This document shows, piece after piece, positions 14,000 to 18,864 of a stretch of 18,864 nucleotides of DNA (its first letter is position 1; every line of letters begins with the position of its first letter). A program made the position numbers and the translations under genes. Source of the stretch: an uncultured Eubacteriales bacterium (GTDB taxonomy: Bacteria; Bacillota; Clostridia; Oscillospirales; UBA644); NCBI GenBank assembly GCA_934486965.1, contig CAKSQP010000021.1, forward strand, positions 1-18,864, written 5' to 3'. The notes under the pieces were generated by a model that was not told the DNA's origin, ran no database searches, and saw only the letters and a list, made by a program, of their open reading frames with translations.

Positions 14000-16768
14000 A
14001 TGAGAGAAGATATTGTAATAAAAGGTGCAAGAGAAAATAATCTTAAAAATATCGACCTTACTATTCCGAGAAATAAACTTATTGTTTTTACGGGACTTTC
14101 GGGGTCGGGCAAAACCTCTCTTGCTTTTGACACCATATATGCGGAGGGGCAGAGACGCTATGTCGAATCGCTGTCGTCCTATGCCCGTATGTTCCTTGAC
14201 AGAAAAGGAAAGCCCGACGTCGACTATATCGACGGACTTTCTCCCGCAATTTCGATAGACCAGAAAACGACGTCGAAAAACCCGCGTTCAACCGTAGGAA
14301 CGGTTACCGAAATTTATGACTATTTAAGACTTCTTTACGCGAGAGTCGGCGTTCCGCACTGTCCCGTCTGCGGCAATGAAATAAGACAGCAGACAATAGA
14401 TCAGATAGTCGACAGGATAACCGAATCGGGCGAGGGGAAAAAGGTTTATATCCTTGCCCCTGTTGTCAGAGGACGCAAAGGCGAATATCAGAAGAATTTC
14501 GAGGGGTATAAGAGAAGCGGATATGTAAGAGTAAGGGTTGACGGCATAATATACGACCTTGACGAAAAAATTCCGCTCAATAAAAATCAGAAACACAACA
14601 TAGAGGTCATTGTCGACAGACTTGTTATCCGCGGAGACATTCAGAAGAGACTTACCGATTCCTGTGAAACGGCGGCTCATCTTTCGGGAGGGCTTGTTCT
14701 TACGATGGACCCCGATACAGAAGCGACCCAACTTTTTTCACTTAAATATACCTGTCCCGACCACGATATTTCAATTGAAGAACTTGCTCCGAGAATGTTT
14801 TCTTTTAATAATCCCATGGGAGCGTGTCCGACCTGTTCTGGTCTCGGAGTAATAAATACTATCGACCCGAACCTTGTTATTCCCGACAGGAAACTTTCAT
14901 TCCTGCAGGAACCCGTAAAGGCTATGGGCTTTAACAGTCTGCTTGAAAATCCGTCGCTTCTTAAAACTTACGGCGATATCTTAAAAAAATACGGGGACAA
15001 ACTCTCAACTCCAATTAAAGAATTAAATCCGCAGGGACTTGAAGAAATTCTTTACGGAAACGAATTCTACGAGGGAATTATTCCGACGATAGAAAGACGA
15101 TATAAAAACACGACAAGCCTTTACACGAGATATGCGACCGAAAGACTGATGAGCCATAAACTCTGTCAGGACTGTCACGGAGCGAGGCTCAACGAGGTCT
15201 CCCGCGCCGTTACGGTCGGAAGCCTCAATATGTTCGAATTCTGTTCTCTTCCGGTAACGAAGGCTTATGAATATATTTCGAATCTTAAACTTTCGGAAAA
15301 AGATTCAAAAGTCGCGGCAGAGATCGTAAAGGAAATAAAATCGAGACTTATGTTTTTACAGAACGTCGGCCTCGGATATCTTACCCTTGCGCGCTCCGCG
15401 GCGACCCTGTCGGGGGGCGAAGCACAGCGAATAAGGCTTGCAACGCAGATAGGTTCGTCCCTTATGGGCGTTCTGTATATTCTCGACGAACCGAGTATCG
15501 GACTTCATCAGCGCGATAACCAGAAACTTCTTGATACGCTGAAGAAACTCCGCGATCTCGGAAACACCGTTATAGTTGTCGAGCATGACGAAGATACGAT
15601 GCGGCAGTCCGACTATATCGTCGATATTGGCCCCGGTGCGGGCGTCCACGGCGGACAGGTCGTTGCCGCGGGAACCTGCGACGAAATTATCAAAAATGAA
15701 AAATCGATAACGGGAATGTATCTTTCGGGCAGAAAGAAAATAGAAATTCCCGAAAAATACCGTCCCGTAACCGATAAAAAAATTAAAGTTATCGGTGCGG
15801 CGGAAAACAATCTGAAAAATATCGACGTGGAATTTCCTCTCGGCGTTATGACCGCGGTGACGGGAGTTTCGGGGTCGGGAAAATCCACGCTTGTAAACGA
15901 GGTTTTATATAAATCGCTGATGGTAAAGATCAACGAATCAAACCTTGTTCCCGGAAAATGCAAAGATATTCTCGGCGCTGAAAATATCGACGGGATAATC
16001 AATATCGACCAGAGCCCGATAGGCAGAACTCCGAGATCGAATCCTGCAACTTATACGGGCGTCTTTAACGAAATAAGAAATCTTTTCGCAAAGACCCCCG
16101 AAGCTCTTGCAAGAGGTTATAAGCCGAACAGATTTTCGTTCAATGTTCAGGGCGGACGCTGCGAAGCGTGCAGCGGCGACGGAATCCTCAAAATCGAAAT
16201 GCACTTTTTGCCCGACGTTTACGTTCCTTGCGACGTCTGTAACGGCAAACGCTATAACAGAGAAACTCTTGAAGTCCGTTATAACGGCAAGAACATTTTC
16301 GACGTTCTGGATATGACGGTCGAAGAGGGAATGAAATTCTTTGAGAATATTCCCGTTATTTACAGAAAACTGAAGACCCTTTACGATGTCGGTCTCGGCT
16401 ATATCAAAATAGGGCAGTCGTCGACGACTCTTTCGGGCGGCGAGGCTCAGAGGGTTAAACTTGCGACCGAACTTTCGAAAAAATACAGCGGACATACTCT
16501 CTATATCCTTGACGAGCCGACGACGGGGCTCCATACCGCCGACGTTCATCAACTTATCAAGGTCTTGCAGAGACTTGTCGACGCGGGAAACAGCGTTGTC
16601 GTAATCGAACACAATCTTGACGTTATAAAGTGTTCGGACTACGTTATAGACCTCGGTCCCGAGGGAGGAGACGGCGGAGGAACGGTCATTGCGACGGGTA
16701 CTCCGCGGGATATCGCAAAGTGCGGAAAATCCTTTACGGGACAGTTCTTAAAGCAATATTTTGAATAA
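14000..16768 (+). CDS. uvrA: Excinuclease ABC subunit A
   Basis: UvrA (922 residues) is the damage-sensing dimeric ATPase of nucleotide excision repair. It has two ABC modules: Walker A GLSGSGKTS (32-40) and GVSGSGKST in the second half, with signatures LSGGEAQRIRLA and LSGGEAQRVKLA. The zinc module in the first half reads C252-x2-H255 with C276-x2-C279, so a His takes the place of the second Cys seen in E. coli. The second zinc module is C721-x2-C724 and C744-x2-C747, the one needed for damage recognition. The start lies 3 bases after the uvrB stop with AAGGTG upstream, so the genes are coupled. No clear terminator follows; only an A/T-rich weak hairpin is seen near 16755-16783. Confidence 0.97.
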   Translation: MREDIVIKGARENNLKNIDLTIPRNKLIVFTGLSGSGKTSLAFDTIYAEGQRRYVESLSSYARMFLDRKGKPDVDYIDGLSPAISIDQKTTSKNPRSTVGTVTEIYDYLRLLYARVGVPHCPVCGNEIRQQTIDQIVDRITESGEGKKVYILAPVVRGRKGEYQKNFEGYKRSGYVRVRVDGIIYDLDEKIPLNKNQKHNIEVIVDRLVIRGDIQKRLTDSCETAAHLSGGLVLTMDPDTEATQLFSLKYTCPDHDISIEELAPRMFSFNNPMGACPTCSGLGVINTIDPNLVIPDRKLSFLQEPVKAMGFNSLLENPSLLKTYGDILKKYGDKLSTPIKELNPQGLEEILYGNEFYEGIIPTIERRYKNTTSLYTRYATERLMSHKLCQDCHGARLNEVSRAVTVGSLNMFEFCSLPVTKAYEYISNLKLSEKDSKVAAEIVKEIKSRLMFLQNVGLGYLTLARSAATLSGGEAQRIRLATQIGSSLMGVLYILDEPSIGLHQRDNQKLLDTLKKLRDLGNTVIVVEHDEDTMRQSDYIVDIGPGAGVHGGQVVAAGTCDEIIKNEKSITGMYLSGRKKIEIPEKYRPVTDKKIKVIGAAENNLKNIDVEFPLGVMTAVTGVSGSGKSTLVNEVLYKSLMVKINESNLVPGKCKDILGAENIDGIINIDQSPIGRTPRSNPATYTGVFNEIRNLFAKTPEALARGYKPNRFSFNVQGGRCEACSGDGILKIEMHFLPDVYVPCDVCNGKRYNRETLEVRYNGKNIFDVLDMTVEEGMKFFENIPVIYRKLKTLYDVGLGYIKIGQSSTTLSGGEAQRVKLATELSKKYSGHTLYILDEPTTGLHTADVHQLIKVLQRLVDAGNSVVVIEHNLDVIKCSDYVIDLGPEGGDGGGTVIATGTPRDIAKCGKSFTGQFLKQYFE

Positions 16769-16813
16769 TTTTTTTCAAGATTTTGAATTGTTCGTGACAG
16801 ACGGGCGAAAGTC

Positions 16814-16842
16814 TTGACAAAACTACCTGAATGTGATATCCT
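16814..16842 (+). promoter_or_regulatory. Promoter of the Gfo/Idh/MocA gene
   Basis: A perfect TTGACA (16814-16819) and TATCCT (16837-16842) are separated by 17 bases, and a TG (16834-16835) gives an extended -10. It lies about 37 bases before the start codon. A separate promoter suggests that the oxidoreductase is not expressed only by read-through from uvrA. Confidence 0.7.
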
Positions 16843-16878
16843 TTGTTATAAAATAATTATATGAAAGCGAGTTAAAAT

Positions 16879-18174
16879 ATGGACAAGATTAAGATAGGCG
16901 TTTTCGGAGCGGGCCGCGGCAGAGTTATGATAGATACCGTTGCCGGATATCCCGACGCGGAACTTGTCGCTATCTGCGATAAATACGAATACCTGCTTGA
17001 CAGATGTGCCGAAATGGCGGAGGAAAAAGGACTTAACGTCACAATGTATACCGACTTCGATAAATTTATCGAACACGATATGGACGCCGTTATCCTTGCA
17101 AACTATGCTCACGAGCATGCTCCTTACGCTATCCGTTGCCTTAAAAAAGGCATGCACGTTGCAACCGAAGTTCAGCCTTGCAAAAATCTTGCCGAAGCCG
17201 TAGAACTCTGCGAAGCGGTCGAAGAAAGCGGAAAAATATTCGCTTATCTCGAAAACTACTGCTATTTCAGAGCGACCTCCGAAATGAGAAAACTTTACAG
17301 AGAGGGCAAACTCGGCGAATTCGTTCACGGAGAAGGCGAATATATCCACGACTGCGAAGGGATCTGGAGAGATATTACTTACGGTGAAAAAAATCACTGG
17401 AGAAACTGTTTCAACTCGACTTTCTACAATACCCACAGTTTCGGTCCTATCGTACATATAACAGGGCTCAGACCCGTAAGAGTTATCGGTATCGAAAACA
17501 AACCGACCGAAAGAATGCAGAAACTCGGCTACCGTGCCGCCGAGGGCGCAATGGAAATAATTCAGATGGAAAACGGCGCCATGGTCAAATCCATTCACGG
17601 TTATATGAAGAGAGAGCCTGCGGCTATCTGGTATTCCATTTACGGTAAAGACGCTATGGCAGAGTCCGACAGATGGGACGAAAATCTTCATACGGTACAC
17701 GTTTACGACGACAGAATAAGCAAACAGCATATTACTTATGTTCCCGAACCTATAGTTGAAACCGACCTTGCGGCACACACTCTCGGTCACGGCGGTTCCG
17801 ACTTCTATCCCATTCACTACTTCGTTGAAGCAATGATGGGCAAGAAAGACGGTCTCGACAACATAATCGACGTTTATTCCGCTCTCGATATGGCTATCCC
17901 CGGAATTCTTGCTTACAAGTCGATATGCAACCACAATCAGCCGTACGACGTTCCGAACTTCAGAAATAAAGAAGAACGCGAAAAGTACAGACACGATTAC
18001 TGGTGCACATGGGGCGAAGGCGAATATCACGCTCCCATTACCGGCGAAGGCGATTACGAAATTCCCGACGAAGTCTACGACAAAGTCAGAAAAGAATGGC
18101 TCGAGGCTCAGGAATGGCAGAAGCAGGAAGACGAAAAAGCCAGACGTGAACAGGAAAAATCAATGGGAAGATAA
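16879..18174 (+). CDS. Gfo/Idh/MocA family NAD(P)-dependent oxidoreductase
   Basis: This cytosolic protein (431 residues) has a Rossmann N-terminus, IGVFGAGRGR (6-15), with the GxGxxG pattern, followed by an acidic residue in AICDKYE that suits NAD(H) binding. The active-site region, EKP in many family members, reads EVQP (97-100), so the lysine is absent. The second domain contains CYFRATSEMRKLYREGKLGEF and NTHSFGPIVHITG, both family hallmarks. The last 25 residues form a charged, glutamine-rich helical tail. Enzymes of this family act on sugars, inositols and related compounds, but the substrate cannot be inferred. The upstream SD is weak (AAGCGAG). A binding lipoprotein gene follows after 68 bases, with no obvious terminator between, so transport of a substrate for this enzyme is possible but unproven. 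Confidence 0.88.
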   Translation: MDKIKIGVFGAGRGRVMIDTVAGYPDAELVAICDKYEYLLDRCAEMAEEKGLNVTMYTDFDKFIEHDMDAVILANYAHEHAPYAIRCLKKGMHVATEVQPCKNLAEAVELCEAVEESGKIFAYLENYCYFRATSEMRKLYREGKLGEFVHGEGEYIHDCEGIWRDITYGEKNHWRNCFNSTFYNTHSFGPIVHITGLRPVRVIGIENKPTERMQKLGYRAAEGAMEIIQMENGAMVKSIHGYMKREPAAIWYSIYGKDAMAESDRWDENLHTVHVYDDRISKQHITYVPEPIVETDLAAHTLGHGGSDFYPIHYFVEAMMGKKDGLDNIIDVYSALDMAIPGILAYKSICNHNQPYDVPNFRNKEEREKYRHDYWCTWGEGEYHAPITGEGDYEIPDEVYDKVRKEWLEAQEWQKQEDEKARREQEKSMGR

Positions 18175-18242
18175 TTTCCCCGAAAACTTGCTCTATATAA
18201 AAATTTAATATAGAAAAAAACAAAGAAAGAAGATGTGTAAAA

Positions 18243-18864
18243 ATGAAAAAGAATTATGCAGCAAAAATCGTATGTATGGTTCTCGCTCTCGTAATGGTTG
18301 CGGCTTGTTTCGCGGCTTGCGGAGAGACAAATGAAAACAACGGCGGCACTACTGCCGACGGAACATGGTACTTCGGCGGAACCGGTCCTCTTACCGGCAG
18401 TGCGGCGCAGTACGGCAACGCAGTCAAAGAAGGCGCTCAGCTTGCAGTTGACGAAATCAATGCGGCAGGCGGCATCAACGGCTACAAGATCAATTTCGAC
18501 ATGAAAGACGACGAAAACGATCCCGAAAAAGCAGGCGTTGCTTATGACACCCTTATGGACGCAGGTATGCAGATTTCTCTCGGAAGCGTTACCACCAACC
18601 CCTGCCTTACTTTCGCAGACAAGGCTAACGCAGACAACCTGTTCTTTATGACCCCGTCCGCTTCCGCTGCCGACGTTATCGTTAACAAATATGCGTTCCG
18701 TGTTTGCTTCGGCGACCCCGACCAGGGCTATCTCGCGGCTGAAGAACTTGCAAAGACCTACACCAAGATCGGCGTTATCTACGACGAAAGCGACACCTAT
18801 TCCACCGGTATCTTCGAGGCTTTCGAAACCAAAATGAAAGAACTCGGCAAGACCGATTACAATG
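18243..18864 (+). CDS. Branched-chain amino acid-type ABC transporter substrate-binding lipoprotein (3' end outside the window)
   Basis: The reading frame is open to the last base, giving 207 complete codons of an expected 370-400. A lipoprotein signal peptide ends in FAA-C (Cys26; an earlier VAA-C at Cys22 is an alternative). The mature part begins WYFGGTGPLTGSAAQYG, then AVKEGAQLAVDEINAAGGING and a DENDPEKA segment. This is the LivJ/LivK-type periplasmic-binding fold, which takes branched-chain amino acids, amides or related ligands. The ribosome binding site is weak (AAAGAAAGAAG upstream of TGTGTAAAA). The 68-base gap before it has no strong promoter or terminator that I can see. Codon use favours GAC, AAC and ACC, as in the other highly expressed binding-protein gene of the window. 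Permease and ATPase genes would be expected just beyond the edge. Confidence 0.9.
   Translation, partial: MKKNYAAKIVCMVLALVMVAACFAACGETNENNGGTTADGTWYFGGTGPLTGSAAQYGNAVKEGAQLAVDEINAAGGINGYKINFDMKDDENDPEKAGVAYDTLMDAGMQISLGSVTTNPCLTFADKANADNLFFMTPSASAADVIVNKYAFRVCFGDPDQGYLAAEELAKTYTKIGVIYDESDTYSTGIFEAFETKMKELGKTDYN

Noticed and set aside
16861..16875. Four-codon open frame (Met-Lys-Ala-Ser) just before the Gfo/Idh/MocA start
   Set aside because: It is too short to call as a leader peptide and there is no attenuator hairpin or regulatory codon pattern.
16846..18030. Long minus-strand open frame of 394 codons
   Set aside because: It is antisense to the Gfo/Idh/MocA gene, which has clear family motifs; the reverse product is Phe/Val-rich and resembles nothing I know.
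1..18864. CRISPR arrays, tRNA or rRNA genes, insertion sequences
   Set aside because: I found no regularly spaced repeats, no tRNA-like cloverleaf sequence, no rRNA signature and no transposase or integrase coding sequence on either strand.

Overview
The window looks like chromosomal DNA from an endospore-forming, low-to-moderate GC Firmicute, most likely a member of the Clostridia. The evidence is an alpha/beta-type small acid-soluble spore protein, strong AGGAGG-type ribosome binding sites, textbook SigA-type promoters, a TPP riboswitch acting through an intrinsic terminator, and a two-gene minimal SUF (SufC plus short SufB) Fe-S assembly operon of the kind known from anaerobes. GC content was judged by eye, not computed.

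Layout, left to right. (1) 1-872: an AT-rich stretch with a perfect TTGACA-N17-TATAAT promoter, a long leader and a small protein with four zinc ribbons; base composition differs visibly from the rest. (2) 972-2773, minus strand: sufC-sufB operon with promoter and an 18-bp terminator stem. (3) 2818-3160, minus strand: a lone SASP gene with a possible SigG promoter and its own hairpin. (4) 3201-5220, plus strand: an alpha/beta hydrolase translationally overlapped with a PflX-like radical-SAM protein, ending in a terminator shared with the convergent thiamine operon. (5) 5204-6851, minus strand: a thiamine operon with consensus promoter, TPP riboswitch, terminator, thiT (thiamine uptake S-component, apparently frameshifted) and thiN (thiamine pyrophosphokinase). 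(6) 6947-10228, plus strand: a polar amino acid ABC transporter (binding lipoprotein, permease, ATPase) followed one base later by radC. (7) 10281-11932: putP sodium/proline-type symporter with its own promoter and terminator. (8) 11954-16768: uvrB-uvrA nucleotide excision repair operon. (9) 16814-18174: Gfo/Idh/MocA oxidoreductase. (10) 18243 to the end: the 5' part of a branched-chain amino acid-type binding lipoprotein, cut by the window edge.

Most of this is housekeeping and transport. I do not see a convincing undescribed defence, mobile or biosynthetic system. The points most worth a second look are the frameshift in the riboswitch-controlled thiT gene, where a conserved ThiT motif lies intact in the shifted frame; the extra C-terminal membrane segment on that ThiT; the AT-rich four-zinc-ribbon gene behind a perfect promoter; the minimal two-gene SUF operon; and the overlapped hydrolase/radical-SAM pair, whose substrate is unknown.
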